Shown piece by piece: positions 36,567-51,538 of a DNA stretch of 64,000 bases (position 1 is its first letter; each line of letters begins with the position of its first letter). Source of the stretch: Dasyornis broadbenti. Lineage: Eukaryota > Chordata > Aves > Passeriformes > Dasyornithidae. The notes under the pieces were generated by a model. That model saw nothing but the letters and a program-made list of their open reading frames with translations, had not been told where the DNA came from and did not search any database. Where the stretch lies: positions 744,001-808,000 of the forward strand of contig VZRN01004254.1 in assembly GCA_013397935.1 (NCBI GenBank), written 5' to 3'. The translations under genes and the position numbers were made by a program.

Positions 36567-38429
36567 CTACAATCAAGAGATTATGAGCATTAAAACACCC
36601 CAACTTTCTATAAGACATAGTAAAAGTAGTAACTTAACCCTTGACATGCTTAGACATTTTTTAACTTTTTATAGTCCTTTGTTCTTGGAAAATTTTGTCA
36701 TTTCAAAGAAATAGGGTTTAGTTTTAATATTTCAATGTTTATTAATACTGTTCTTTTCCTTCTAAAGAGTTCAATAAAAATCTGTCTACGTTTACCTCAG
36801 AAAGGTTAATGATTCAGAATTCTTTTACAGACCAGCTACCTGGTTTTGCTTGTGCAAACACAATACCACAGCAATGGCTTTTTTTCACTCACCAAATGAG
36901 AAAAATTCTAATTTCTGCCAGAGTAATTTCCTCAGCTAGTCCTTTGAAGCCCTTTTTTTTTTTAATTTCAAGGCATATATTTAATGAGACCTAATATAGC
37001 ATCTCAAGGATGCACTACTGCTATATATTTTGGCACACTTACTTTTGTTACACAGCATCCTCTATTTGTATTTAATCCCTACACTTCTATGCACAGCAAA
37101 CTTCGCTTTCAGACATCATCTTATGTAATATTTAGATGAACTATTTTTAACATAGTACTATAAAGCAGTTACTCTAAATTATCAAGTTAAGTTTAAAAAA
37201 TATGCATCAAGTGTAATTCAAAGAAGGAATTAAAAAAAAAAATTATTTTAAGGCCCAGGAGAAGCATTATTATCCAGCCACATGCCCTGTCAAAGCAATG
37301 GGAACTACCTCAGCTAAGAATTCCTCTTTGAACACCTTTGTTTGCTGGTTTACAAACCCATCCAGTCTTGACTTTGAAGACTATACTACAGAGAAAGGTC
37401 ACCACTCCTTTGGAAAAATTCCTTCAAAGCTAAGTCACAAACAATATTAAACAAGTTTTTGTTTAAGTATGCAATTGAATTGAAGATACTTTGAGAAAGC
37501 CAAAGTAACTTTTTAGCATCCTGTTTTTCTTAGGAGCTTTACAGTTCTATCATAAACTTGTTTGATGGAGATCACTGAGCATTAGAGTGCAAATTACTTT
37601 TCAAATGAAAAAAAACCCGAAACTGAAAAGCAAGAAGAAATAGAGTGAGTTTATCTTGGTTTAAGGGTACAAGTGATCTTCATCTCCATCAGAAACCAAG
37701 TCAGAGCCAAGTAAAGGAAACTTTGCACCAATACATCACATATCCAAAACCAACTGATGAATAAAAAGCAGTGTAACTGTACCATTTTGCAAGATGCAGC
37801 AATATCAGTTTTTGCCTACACACTTTTTCCTTACACATACAATCTATAGATATGAAACATCTTTCCTTGCTATTTCTTTATATTATATACTCTCACCTTT
37901 TTCTTCTTAACCTCATACTTTGATTACTTATACATCAAAGGGATTGATTTTAGTTGCCAATTTATAGTTGCTGAGTGACGTCATTCAAAGTCCGCAGTTC
38001 TGTCACTATACAAGCCTATCTGCATTGACATTTCTATTCAAGTGATGTTCCTGCAGAAGACCTTTTTCTAGAACAAACAGCTATTGACTGCAAGAAATAA
38101 TCTACCATAAATTTTAAACTGCCATTGGCACTGCAAGTGCTGCTGTAATATAGGGAAAGCTGAAAATACTTGGGTATTCTACTATAAAATAACATAATCT
38201 AATTCTAAAACCATTAGCCAGTAATTGAACCCCAGTTTATCTCCTACAGGTGTGTAAGAAAATTTAACTTCTTTTAATAAATATTTCCATGTCTCCCAGA
38301 CTACCTTTTTCTTATTCATAGGTGACAACTGCAGTAAATTGATCTTAAAATGCTTTTGGACAGCTGAATCCACCCAAACAGAGTCTGAAACTGACCTTTT
38401 CAATTATACAACAGTACCTCTTCTTTTGG

Positions 38430-39350
38430 GAAGCGAGAGCAGTGCTGATTAAACTACATCCCCCGTTCCTTCCGCTTGCTGGGATCCAGCATGGGGAGCA
38501 GCAGTGTTCAGCAGACCCAGCAGGCACAAAGGTGGGAGCTGTGGCCAGGGAGTCACAGACAGTGCAAGAGGTCTCTTTTCCAAGTGGGAAATCTTGCACA
38601 AGGCTGAATGAACTTGGAGTTCCTGACTCATCTGGCACCCGTGGGAAGGGCACCAAGGAGTGCTGGCAGTGGGATGCGCAAATAAGCAAGACAGTTAACT
38701 TGGCACTTGACACATGAGAGACCCAGGGCTTTTTGCACAATAAGACAACACCCAAATGGTGATGACTTGCTACAAGGCGTAACCTCTGCCTCTGCTGTCA
38801 CCAGCGGTGCTGTGACAACTTCTGTGCAGACTCTGAGAGCGACCTCCCCAACAAGGGTTTGCTCTGTTGTAGTTCCCCAGCAGCAGGTGAGGAGTTGTAA
38901 GAGGCAGGTGTGTTTTACTGTGATTGACAAATACTGTGATTGACAGGTGATTGACAAAATCTTTTGACGTGTAAAACTTCATGGGACAGACAGGAAAGGT
39001 GCAAATGAGGCAAGACACAGTGGGAAGACGACATGTACTTCTAAGAGGGAGGGAACTGTAAACTTATGACTTCTGGAAGCAAAAGGGTTGCCCAGTGGTG
39101 CAGGGCCCAGGCAGCAGAGGGGAGGAACAAGCTCCCTCAGGGGAAGAATTCAGGTTGGACACTGCATCAGGCACTACAAAGGGAAAGCGATGAGTGACAG
39201 TGCATGGCTGCTGACTCTTCCAGACTGACTTGTCAGCTAGGGAGGTTTCTTGCTTGTATGGAGCCTCAGTTTGTGGTGCGGCAAAAGACTGTTTGGGGTC
39301 ACCAAATGTTCTTACATTCGGGTTCTGACTTCTTTTCCTGCTTATTCATG
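38430..39350. other. GC-richer block upstream of the CR1 remnant
   Basis: This interval has more G+C than the flanking AT-rich intron, and short open frames on both strands with no domain I can name. A small repeat of GTGATTGACA units occurs at about 38920-38960. Its position directly 5' of the plus-strand CR1 remnant suggests it could be the element's degraded 5' part, but I see no diagnostic endonuclease motif. Confidence 0.3.
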
Positions 39351-39399
39351 CGTACACCAGAGACAGGATAATGTGAAACCATTTTAGCTCAAAAGCGAC

Positions 39400-41430
39400 T
39401 GCAGGGATCCTGAGTAAGGATGAAGGGGACAGGGACCCTGGTGGTGTTTCTCTTCAATCCTGTGGCAAATGAGCAAAGACTGGAGAGCAGTAGGTGTACC
39501 AGGGAGACCACATATGGTTACATATTGGGTGGCATTAGCTGGGCTTCAACTCTTTTGCTTGTGGCATCCAGTTTGATGAGGACAGACAACTTAGCGAACA
39601 GGTCTGCCTCGCAAAGACAAGGAAGAAATGTTTGTGAACAGACTTGCTAATCTAGGTGGGAGGACTTTGCCACAGAACAGGGACCTAACCCAGAAAACAC
39701 CACATACAGACAAGGCGGGCAGAAGGTCCACTTGGCTAAGTAAGGAGCTTCTTAATGAACTAAAATGGGAAAAGCACATATGGAGGTGGAAATGGTGGAA
39801 ATGGAGAACACATGTGTGGAAACAATGACAGGAAACAAAGGACAGGCCCACAATCATTGCTTGGGCACATGAACAAAACTAGGAAGGACAAAACCCATCT
39901 GGAGCAAAAATTAACGGGAGACATTAACGGGTAACAAGAAGGAATTTTACGTAGTACATAAGTAGGCAGAGCAGCAAAAGGTGATTCAAGGAAAATCTAG
40001 GTCTGTTGCTTACTAAGGGAGATAAGACAATGACATGGATATACTTATGAGTGCTGAAAAAGCTGACAGTGTGATTGCAATACCACTAGCTACCACCTGA
40101 GAAAAATCACTGCTACTACAGCATATCCTTGATGACTGCAGGAAGTTTAATTTTATATACATACTAAAGAAGAGTGACAAGGAGTATCTAAGGAACTATA
40201 CAATGGTTGGCCTCACCTTAGTCCTTGGAAAAATCGTGGAAGATGTCCTCTTGGAATAAATTTCCAACATGTAAAGGACAAGACAATAATCAAGAAAAGT
40301 CAACAAGGATTTACCAAGAGCAAATCATGCTTGACCACCCTGCTTTCCCACTATGATGAAATGACTGGGCATGCAGATGAAGGGAGGGAAGTGAATGCAA
40401 TGGATTTTTACTTTCGTTAGGCTTTTGACACTTATTTCCAAAAGCACCGTCATTATTAATATGATGAAGTATGGGCTGAATGAAAAAATAGTAGGTGGGC
40501 TGAATTGTTCAGAATACCAAGCTTAAAGAACAGAGTCAATAGCTTGGAGTCCAGTTGAGGTTTCAAAATGAGCTCAGTAACAAACAGACTGCTATGAAGA
40601 CGCTGTTCAATATCTTCATCAACAGCCCAGATAAGGAGACAGAATGTACACTCAGTAGATTTTCAGATGATACAAAATTGGGAAGTGTGGCTGCTGTGCT
40701 GACTGGTGGAACTTCAACTCACAAACACCATGAGACATGGGAAGCCTAGGCAAGAGAAGCCTTTTTCAGGTTTCTGTTTTAGAAATTTCCATAAGTGCAA
40801 AATTCTGCACCTGAGAAGAAAAATTCCAATGCACCAGTGCAGATAGCAAAGGAACTTTTTGTTTCAGATCTGCTGAAAAGGATATGGAGGCTACAGTGGC
40901 TGCTGAGCTGTTTATAATAAAATTCCATTATCATGAATAATATAAACAGTTGCACTGGGCTACATAACGAGCAATGTGGTCAGCAGATCCTGGAAAGTCA
41001 TTACACCCCTCTCTACTCAGTGCTCGTGAGCCCTCACCTTTAGTAATGCTTTGGGCCTGCAGTTCAAGAAGGACACTGAGAAACTGGAGAGGTCCCACGT
41101 GCAGGGCTGCTATGAAGGCTACAGGTCTGGAGAAGAGGCAGAAGGAGCAGCGCTTGTTTATTTTGGTGAAGAGGAGCTCAACAGGGATCTACTGGGAGCC
41201 TGCAACTACATGAAGTGACAAAGGTGATGTAACCAAACTCCTCATAGATGATACAGAAGGCACTATGGCCCAAAACTGGCCCTTGGAAGGTTCAAACTGG
41301 TCATTAGGAAAATATTATTCATTAGAAGAGCAGTGCAGCACTGGAAGAGGTTACTTACAGAAGAGGTAATTTCTACTCAAGGTCACTGACCTGACTCAAT
41401 GCTAGTCGTTGTCTTACTCCAAGTAGCAGC
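39400..41430 (+). mobile_element. CR1 LINE ORF2 remnant, decayed
   Basis: Plus-strand translation in shifting frames gives recognisable CR1 ORF2 pieces in the correct order: STWLSKELLNELKWEKHIWR (about 39730), EYLRNYTMVGLTLVLGKI (about 40175-40240), KYGLNEK (about 40470), TECTLSRFSDDTKLGSVA (about 40640-40690, the reverse transcriptase active-site box with DD), LHPSLLSAREP (about 41000) and the tail region around 41170-41380 ending VQHWKRLLTEEV. Many stops and frameshifts show it is dead. It lies antisense to TBC1D5. The 5' limit is uncertain; the GC-richer DNA from 38430 may be more of the same element. Confidence 0.85.
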
Positions 41431-44400
41431 TTAAGCAGAAGTCTCTTCTATACAACATTTCTAAGACTAATCTTTTCGCAGCACCTTTCTAAGATTGCTC
41501 TGTACAGGTAAGCAGCAAATCACAAAGTCCCTCAGGAAAAAGGACCTTTTTTCTCAGTATTCCAATGTCAAATTCTTTAGCAGTGTTAGATGAAACAACT
41601 GATTTACAGCCAGCATAGTGCAGATGCTCTCAGTGCAGCACACACTGCACTTTCCTCTAAGTGCAAACTTTTGTGTTTCATAGTGCTAACAAAATGAGTA
41701 GCCTGGATAACATTTTCAGTTTGTGTACATACAGCAGTGCTGATTTGGTCTTTCTTATGCCTGAACAGAGACTTATAAATTCTTCAAAGAGGCCAAACAT
41801 AAGTCAGGAGAAATCCAGTATGGCCTGGACTGACCTTTCAGCTGAAAATGCCCTTTCAACTGATCTGACACACACAGCACCAGAAACATGTGAACAACGA
41901 TTCCAACTCATTCAACCAAAATACAAAATCAGTATCAACTTACCAAGCAACATGTTCTATAAAGCTCGATATTTTATAATATTGGGAGGTGCATTAAGAG
42001 GAAGAAAAGCAAATCAAGCAGAAAATCAAACTAAGGAATTACTGCATCAGACATAGGAGACCAAGATGAGCAAATTTATGTATGCCATCTTGCAGAAAAA
42101 CAACTTAATACTTTCTGAAAATACAGTCCCAGGGTTGTCAAAAAACTATTCCACACCTTCAAACTTGCCGATGATGTAGAGCCTTACAGATAACCATTAA
42201 CATCTGGAACTGAACAGGAGAACGAAAAGGAAGTAGTTTATTTGTGATGCTACAATGATTTATATTTCACTAACAACATAAAGCAGGCTAGGATTTATGT
42301 CTTTAGACAAAGCAAGATTCTATTTGATTCTATTGCCTTCGTATACACATCTCTAACTGTTTTCCTGGGTTCGGTAAGACTGAATCTGCAAAAAATTTGA
42401 CTTCTATTTATGTTTCTCATATTTGTCTTTCTTCTTATCCACATACAGAACTTTGCTTACATTGTTACATTTCGTTTTTTTTCTTTTGCCATGAGAACAA
42501 ATTCCCTTATGATTAATTTCTTGACATTTCTTTGCTATTTTCCCCCCAGTCTATGCTGTTCTGGTACTCTCCATTTGCCCAATGCTTGTTCTTCTGTTTT
42601 TATTACCCTTCCTTTCATCTATCTTCTCACCTTTACAAAGACAGCTATGGAAATAAATTTTTTTATATCCTTCCTTGTTTCCTGAGCTCATAAGGAGAAT
42701 AGTGATCCCTCTACCATGCCCCCTTTTTCATCAAATTTTACTCTATCAGAAAAACAGCTGTGAATAACTGAAAGTGATCAGCACAGTCAAGAACAGAAAG
42801 TTTTACAGTTTTGACATTGTAATACTATCCTTTTACAGCCCATGGCTTTACAAGCTGCAATAAGGTTTGCAGACCTGGGTAAGGGCACTGGAATTTGGCA
42901 TCCTTTAGAAGGCCTGATGACATATAGTTTTGGAAGAAGCCACTCTTTCTCAAAATTGCTTTCATCAGTTTAAACAAATTTTCTCCCAAATACATGACGT
43001 AGCTTAACACAAAAGTATGGAAAACAGGGAATACAAACACAGAAAATCAGGACTGAAATGCCTTTCTTTCACAATACCATTTAGTTTTCAGTCTTACTAT
43101 TCAGGAAATGAAAGAAAAAATGTACTTCTGTCTGTTTTACCCATGTAGGAAAGTTGAGGAAAAGCAAACTCTGTTGTCAAAGCTTACAACAATGTATGTT
43201 CAAGCACTTCATTCATGAATGCTCAGAATGGCAAAATTTCATTCATCTTAAATCTGAATCCTGAGTAAGAATTAACTTGGCAGCACTACCAAGTGCTTAG
43301 TGCTGTGGAGAAGAAACTATCTTCAAAGAGATGAGTATTTAAACGTATTTAAGGTATTTAAGCAGTAATGGTGCAATTTAAAACATAAATAGAAGTGACA
43401 GAACTGAGTTGGCAGAAGAGTCCAGTCTTCCTGGGGTCTGTTCTGATGTGGGTCAATGATGGGTTGGGTGAAGTGTGGAGAAAAAAGTATGTCATGATAT
43501 GAACATGTAACAGTACTGCAAGATTTGCACATCAGCCGTGTCTTGAGCTAGAGGTGGTGTGGAGTTTTTTTGTTTGCTTGTTTGTTTTTTGCTGTGGTTA
43601 ATAGCTACTTTTCTTATATTAATTTGCCCAGTCACATTTTCAGTTTTTCCAGTAGTCATAGTAAGAGCACTCAGGAAACATTCCACAGCTCTCGGCAAAT
43701 TGGCCTGGCAAATTGGCAAATAATTTTGATGAGGTATCAAAACATTTAGAGGAAAATAATGGGAAAAATGAGATTGATACATGGAAATCCTGAAGTCAGG
43801 GACTTGCTAGGAGTCTTACCAGTACTTAAGCTCTTATTTATAAATTGTACACAGAGTATCCTTTGTTGATGTCCGTAGCAGTTTACAAGTCAAACAAGAC
43901 TCAGATGCAAGGCATAAATTCCTTTCTCATTTAATTTTAAGCAAATTCCCCTGGAGTAAAAAGCAGTGGTTACTCCTTCCATTTAGTGGGGATTTATTTC
44001 ATTTTCTAATCTAATAATTAAATACAAGATTTAACTGTATAATCTTGAATCTCTGACAGTTGAATGTTGGTTGACACCCTCATAATTTTTTTATATTCTA
44101 TGCCAGCCACAGAGTAGTCTACAGCATATGCTGACATTTAAATCAGAAACCCCTGTTTCTGAATTACACTGAGCACTGAATTACATACAGTGGAACTTAA
44201 CCCAAACTTTTAACTTATTTCATTTACGAATTTAACTTATCTGTTATTTAACTGTATCACTCATGTTGCCTCCTAAGGGCCAAGGCCTTGCTCTGCTGGG
44301 TACTGTAAAAACATAAAGAAAAATCCCACTTCTCTGAAGGACTTCACAGTGTAAGCCAAGAGACAACAGATGGCTGGAGACACACATATGGGGAGGACAT

Positions 44401-45314
44401 GGAAACAATATGGCTATATTAGTCAGTCTTCTAGACATGGCTTCAGCATGAAGCCAAACTGTTGCCGATGAAAAGGTGGAATTTTTAAGAGAGTTTTCAT
44501 AAAGCATTTGCTTTGCAGATGTTTAGAGAAAGTTTCTTCTGTGTGGAAGGGACTATGAAATGGCACCAAGCAGATCAGAGTCAGGGGTGGAATATATACT
44601 GTCGCTTTTACATTGAGAATTTTGGTACTTGCAAAATTTTTGCACAAAATGAAATTTTGTGGATACTAATATATTAGCCAGGGAGGACATAAAGAAGTTC
44701 AGATACTACCTTCATATACTAATTCCTGCAGAAGTAGAGATTATGTATTGATTTCCTGTGCTGAACCATTATCTGACAGTATTTATTTGTCTGTGCTAAC
44801 TGAAATATCTCCATGCTTAATATATTTCCAAATAACTTTATTCATGTTTTGCGTTCTTTACATTGCCTAGTTTTTATTATTTTGAATAACTTTCATCAAT
44901 GTTAAACATTTCAAGCACAGTACTTTCAGCTAAGTCCTACGAACTTGTATTTTGTTCCTTTAGACTGTATGCAAAGCAAACATGAACCATGTTTTTATTT
45001 TATACCATTTTAACTCCTGCTCACACTTTCTATTTTTACATCATTTTAACTCAGACTGCTATTCCAGTGTGGTACGAGATACCTTAAGTAAGAATGTACT
45101 TCTTCCCTTTTTTTTTTCCTATTCTTTAAAATTTCTCTTAATTTCACAAGTGTAGTATAGTGCTAGTAGGTATAGTTGCTCAGACTTTATACTTAGTGAT
45201 AGATACTTATTTCAGTGCTTTTCTAGATCAGAACCCTTAAAGCACAAAAAGGTTCTCTGTCAGATTAATAAGGAAATGTTGATGTAGTTATCTACGTTAA
45301 AGAAGGATAAGGGG

Positions 45315-45329
45315 AATAAAAAAACCTAC

Positions 45330-45361
<32 letters not shown>

Positions 45362-45433
45362 ATTTTCTTTTTTTTTGTTTTTGTTNAATAAAAAAACCTC
45401 CAATATCTTTTTTTTTTTTTTTTTTTTTTTTTT
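45315..45433. repeat. paired poly-T tracts around a single N
   Basis: The word AATAAAAAAACCT, then 8 nt, then 26 T occurs at 45315-45361 and again at 45387-45433, with one N at 45386 immediately before the second copy. The matching spacing and T length suggest a false duplication at a contig join rather than two real loci. The lysine-rich minus-strand frame here is only poly-T read backwards. Confidence 0.8.
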
Positions 45434-48400
45434 AATCTCTTTTCTTCTGTGTCTCATCATTACTTTGAGCTGTTGCTTTCCAATGTTGCTTTCTGGTAGT
45501 ACTGTGTATCTCAAAATACATCAGGAGACATCAGAGTAAGCACAAATGAATTAGGCAAACAGTAATCCTAGAAGTCTAGGTTCCAAATGTAGTGCTGTCA
45601 AAGTTAAAACACTTCAGAGTACAATGCATCTTCTTCTGCTAAAAGAAGTAAATTCAGAAGAGTAATTACCTGTTTTAAAACCTGAAACAGAACTGCCACT
45701 GCCAAATCATTTGTGAACATGTATATGTGACAACCCTCACTGGGGGTTGGAACTGAGAAAAATAACATTAAAAAAAAAAAAAAGAAAAATGAAGGAAAGA
45801 TCAACAAAATATCCACTGCAACTCCTAGGAGCCAAGCTAAATCAGGTTATGAACCAACAAAGCAAAAAATTTATTCGGTTCAGAAGGCTCTGATTGAAAA
45901 CAAGTATCAAAGACAAGAGAGAAATTTTATAGTACAGATAAAAATGTTCAACTAAAATGAGACCAAGGCAAATTTGGCAATAAATTAAAATGCTAGAAGG
46001 CATTCACCTGCAAAGGCACATATTTTTGGGCATTAGTACAATCCTTACTTCCTCTGTGCACTTTCAGCAACAACACAGTAAGAGATGGTATGTCATGATG
46101 CTTGTCCAAGCCATGCACACATAAACAGAACGAAGACATTATTAATAAAGAATTAAAGGAATAAGAATTTCAGCCTTTCTGTACTTAACATATGTCCCTC
46201 AAAACAGAGACCAAGCCCCCAGTAAAACCTGAAAGAGGCTGCAACTTGGATTCAGAATAACCAATGACCCAAGAACTCTCTGCACACATCCAAATTTCTA
46301 GTTCTCTAGAGTCAGCATTTACTGAGGAGACTCACACTTTCTAAATGCAAGAAAAATTATGGTTTTCATACTGGTTTTGAATTTGAATATGGGTGACATA
46401 TATGCACATTTGTCTTTTAATGTATTATATATCTGTAGCTTTTGTGAAATACAAGAAACAAGAATTTGTGGTCAATTATTTCTCCTGTTCTTCCGAACAA
46501 GAATACCTCTTCTCTTCCTTACCCCCCTAAAGTTTCAAGAGTTTACATGTTTATTTATTATTGTTTACAAATAAACAACATTTATCTACAATCCATATTT
46601 ATTTATAAAATCTAGTAAGATTGGTGACTTTGAGCCACAATAGCTGTTTTATTGCATTGATGTATGATTATCAATTTCTTTGATTTATTGTCTCTTAAAA
46701 CAAAGCTAAAATGTATATAAATTTGGAAGAAAGTGAAAGATGGTGCCTCAGAGGATCTCCCTACACCCTGACATATATTTAACTTCAACTGAAGTCCTGA
46801 AAATAGCTGAAACTCTGGCTAACAGCTTCTAAACACCATGTCCTGCTGTTGAATTTCCATCTTAAGCAGTTCAAAGTCAATTTGCCAGTGTTGCCCTGTT
46901 GGAATCAGCTTAGTTTGCCACATCCCACCTTGTCTGGAGTCGTTAGTGGAAAGGACCATGGGCTTGGAAATTTTCCACAGCAGCTCCCAGTGTCGAACCT
47001 GTTATTGGGACAGCTTCCAGGTGCACCAGCCTCACTGTTGCAGAGTTAGAAATCATCAACTGGAGCATGAGAAGGACTTGTTTTCATCTAACCTGGATGC
47101 ATTTTTCTCTTAAAAATATTCCACTTCTATGGTCAGACAATTTTTCCTTAGCAGGAAGATAGGGAAGGATAAATACAACAAATGGAGAAAGCTCCTGCCT
47201 AGAGACAAAGAAAGCAGGGGTGAAGAGAAACCTTTTCTGCAAGCAGACACAAGACATGGGAGACTCATCTACCTGCTGCCTGCACAAGTCCACCTGCTGG
47301 TACTGCACTGTGGGACTGCCAGGAGACAGTTTAAAAACGAAAACCATAAAAATCTGCAAGATCCATGGAATGCAAAAAGCTGCGCATAACTGGTTGTAGA
47401 CGGGTAGGCACTAAACAGCTGAGAAAACAGGTAGTATTTCATTTGGTAAGGGAATAGATAAGAACAGAAAGAGCTGTAGGGTACTAGAAACTATCCCTTT
47501 GAACAGAAATGCTGATAAAAGGCTTCTCTCAGTGCTGCTGTTGAGATTGTTGACTTAAGAATATTGGAAAATTTCTTGATAAATAATAAAACTGATATTT
47601 TAATTTAGATGGTATGGCTGTAAGCATTTTGGAAACAACTATAAATAAACACATAGGCAAATGAGAATCCCATTTCCTCCATTATGTTTCATTATCACAT
47701 CTGAGGGACTTTCTGCCCATCTGGTACACACATTGCTGGCCTTTAAGACTGCATAAGCCCACTGTGGCAAATATAAGAGAAATATGAGCCGGGAAATAAC
47801 CTCACCATTTTATGATTCTTGAGTTCTCTGAAACAATGTGGCAAGTATTGCTGAATGCATATGGGGATGGTTATGGATATGAAATAATTAATATATAGAT
47901 ATTCTGCAGTGAATTTAAAGTTCTTGCTCCATGTTTCAATATTATAATATTAACATATTTGTTTGAACCTTACTGAAAGAGTTGATTAGGTGTGATGTGC
48001 TTGCATAATTATCTTGATTTTGCTGCCTGAATAAGCTTTTTAATACACACACAGTTTAACATACACAGTCCTTTATGAAGGACTCTCAAAGTACATCCTT
48101 TGTTAAACTCATACTCATTTAAATTCTTTTTAAGCATCAGTTGCAAAATAGTTTCACTAAATCTTCCTCTGGTCAAGCTGGATGTATTTGACCTTTGCTA
48201 TGATTCCTAACATGATTGAGAAGGTAGACCAGAACAGGATTATTTATTTAAGGGTTTTAGAATCTCTAATTTTTCAGAGTTTAAGGAAAGTAAAACTACA
48301 GTAGAGTGATTATGTAGGGGCTGTAAATATACACCATTTATACTACATTGTTAAAATAACAGAAGTACAAGTCTTGTTTTTATAGGGATTTATTTGATTT

Positions 48401-51400
48401 AACGAAACACAGACAAAAATAAGAATGAAGCTATTAAAAGCATGGCCATAACCTATTCCAGTAGGGAAAAAAAATCTTCCAAATACTGAAACCTTTTCTG
48501 CTCAAAAAACTCGCAACTAAAACAACAGCCTCATTTAGAGGCATATGTCTCATCCACATCCATGTTTTGGTTGACAGTTCAGTGCAAGTCTCTCAGTTCT
48601 GCACAGAAACGGACAGTAATTTCATGGTGTTATCTTTAAAGAGCAGGATGAAGAGATGAAATTCCCACCAAAAAGGAAATTGGGGCAGCTCAAGCTATGA
48701 TCACAGACCCTCTGATATGTTTTTCTTTGCCACTGGGATGCTGAAACATTAACTTCATGATTAATGTATGGAACAAGGATGGAGAGAGCAAGTTCTGTAC
48801 CTGCTTCTGGTAGCACAATTGCTGTGAAGTGTAGCATCACATTGCTTGCGTCCTAATTCACTTTGATCCTTTTGTAAGCATTGCTGATGGTCTCATTCAT
48901 TCATGATTTTGGTAATTTTTAAATTCTTTCTGACAGTTTCAAAGGGCTGCTCAATAATTCTTAAAGTTCTTACTGCCTTTTTTCATGTGGTATCATTCTG
49001 CTTCTGTGAAGAAGTTACTGAAGTATTATTCAGCTACATGTATCTGAATCTTTTGTATCAGAGAAAGACAAGTTTACATTGACATTTTAAAAATATTCCA
49101 AAAAGTCCCACAGGTCTGTTCTGTATACATGTTTATTGCTTGTAATATGACAGAAAAAGCACTGCAGAGCCACTTGGTTTTTCATTAATCTTTTTTTTTT
49201 CTAAGCAATTAACTTCCTGTTTTTATCACAGTACAGTTTCTTTTTCCTGAAATGAATCACTCCAAAAGAGATAAGGAGCTCTAGGATTCAAAGCTGCCAC
49301 TCATGCATACAGCTGTTGCTCTACTAAATTATAAGAAACTTGCAAGTATTTCTAATAAAAACTATAAAAGGCAACTTAATTTTTCTTGTACTGTTTTCAG
49401 CTCTTTCATTTGAGTTACAGGATGTTGTGTGAGCCAGAGGAAGGCAACCAAGAAAAGAACCACACTTCCAAAATATCTCAGAGGTTTTTCTACGAACTCT
49501 GTTCACATGACTTGTCAGCATCTGTAATTTAATATTCTTTTCATCTAATGCTAAAATTAAAACAAGCACTAAAGTGTTAAATAAATTTTAAGGTGTCTGA
49601 ATTGGCCTGTCACATCAGAATAAGGAAGACATATGTCTTCCAGTATGAACTGCAGTTAAACGTTAAGGCACTGAAGTATTTTAAACCTAATGGCATTGAG
49701 AATAATCAACATGTCTTTAACTTTAGACCTAAAAAGTCCAATATACTGATCAAGGAATTGGCTGATGTACACAGACAAACGAACTTATTCTAGGCACATT
49801 TTATGATGCTCAAGGCAAAAAGGACATTTCATCATAGCATTTGTACTTCCAAATAAATGTTTGGCATTGATAAATATGAACTGACAAGTATTTTGCTTAA
49901 AACATTTTAAAGAAATTTTAAAAGTAACAGTCAGGTAAAGATATATGGTAATAAAAACCATCTCCAAGATGTGTACCTTGCACAAAAGGCATGTTCTTCT
50001 TCAATGGAATTTTTGCATACATGATTTTCTTTGTGTGGTTGCCCAGTATTTATTTTATTATCTCTTTGGTTTTCATATACCACTTCTACTTGAGCAGAAC
50101 TGTCAAGTTTGTATGCTTAAACTCAGGTTGTTAAATCAGTAGAGCAGATGCCTATTTAATTGAAAATAATGGCATACATTAATTTTCTAACCTGTAGGGG
50201 TACTTATAACTAACTTCAGATCAGTCAGACTAGCTATGCAAATCGCAGACAGTAACAGTTGTTTATACATGCTTGTGGGGACAATAGCATATGTTGTCAA
50301 ATTTGATTTAATTAAAAAGTCTGTGCAATCAAAACCAGCATGATGCGTGACACTTCTGTTCAGGATATTTTTGCTAAGAAATGAGGATTCTGATTGACCA
50401 TGTTTGTCAATTATTTTAGCAAAGAAAATAAACTGCTCAGATTTTCCTTAGAAATGTTTCCTTCTTGGAAATTTTTAAACTAATATATTTTCCAAATGGA
50501 TAATTTGATTTTTCTTAACTTGAAACTTTTTTTGTAGAAAGTTACTTATTAAAATACACAGTTTCTGCAAATCAAAACTTTCATTTTAGTCAAAACCATA
50601 TTTTCCTATTTTTTTCTTTTTAATTGAAGTTTTAAAATTGTTTCTATTGTTTGACTCAGAAGTTTCCTCTCTGGCACATCTCTATGTCTGAAAGCAATTT
50701 ACAGAATATTCTGCCAGAAACTGGGACTAGCCAACCATATTTGCCAGAATCAACATCTAAGCAGCTTTGTTATTTGCTAAAAAGAGGGATAGGCTTTCTT
50801 TAATGGTTGCTGGAGACATAAAAGAAACATAATGAGAAATAAATGGACCACAAATGCACCCCCTATTTCCTAACTCCGCTGAAAAGTAGAGGGCAAGTAG
50901 GTAGGCTGGGAGAGGAAATTTTGTAGGACTTTATTCCAGCAAGATTGAACCATTCAGAAAATAGTGGGCACTAGAGTACATTATAGATTAAAAATTCCCT
51001 TGTTTGTTTACTGGAAGACAGCTCCAGAAACTGCAACTTAAGTTACTCCTGTCATAAAGCCACAAAGGATACAAAGGAGTAGGGAACCATCTCAATGCTG
51101 GGCACAAAATAGGCTTCCAAACCCATTTGGTGGACCTCACATTAACATACAGCTTTGTGCCACTCAACAGTAATGTGAAAAACATCAGCATGCCATGGAC
51201 TGCCAAAACATGATCTGATATTGTGCATTCAGCCCTGATTGTGTAGAACAATTTCTTTAACTAAATAAAACAGGGGACATCTGTTTCTGGTAACAGGAAC
51301 AAAAAAGTGACTCCATTGCTCCTTGCATCAGAGGGAAAAAAAATCTGTAGAAGAATAAATAAAACCCAAATGTTACTACCTTAAGAAGTCCTTAGAATCA

Positions 51401-51538
51401 GAAATGGACACATTTTATTCCTGGAGGCAGTGAAACAAGTATCAATTTTGATCTCCACTCTCACAAATAATGCTGAACTTGTTGGACTGGCTTTAGGAAA
51501 GCAAGAATTTAGACATGCCACGTATCAGTTTGTCTCTC

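Noticed and set aside
45326..45514. Lysine-rich 62-codon frame
   Set aside because: It is poly-T read on the other strand across a probable assembly artefact.
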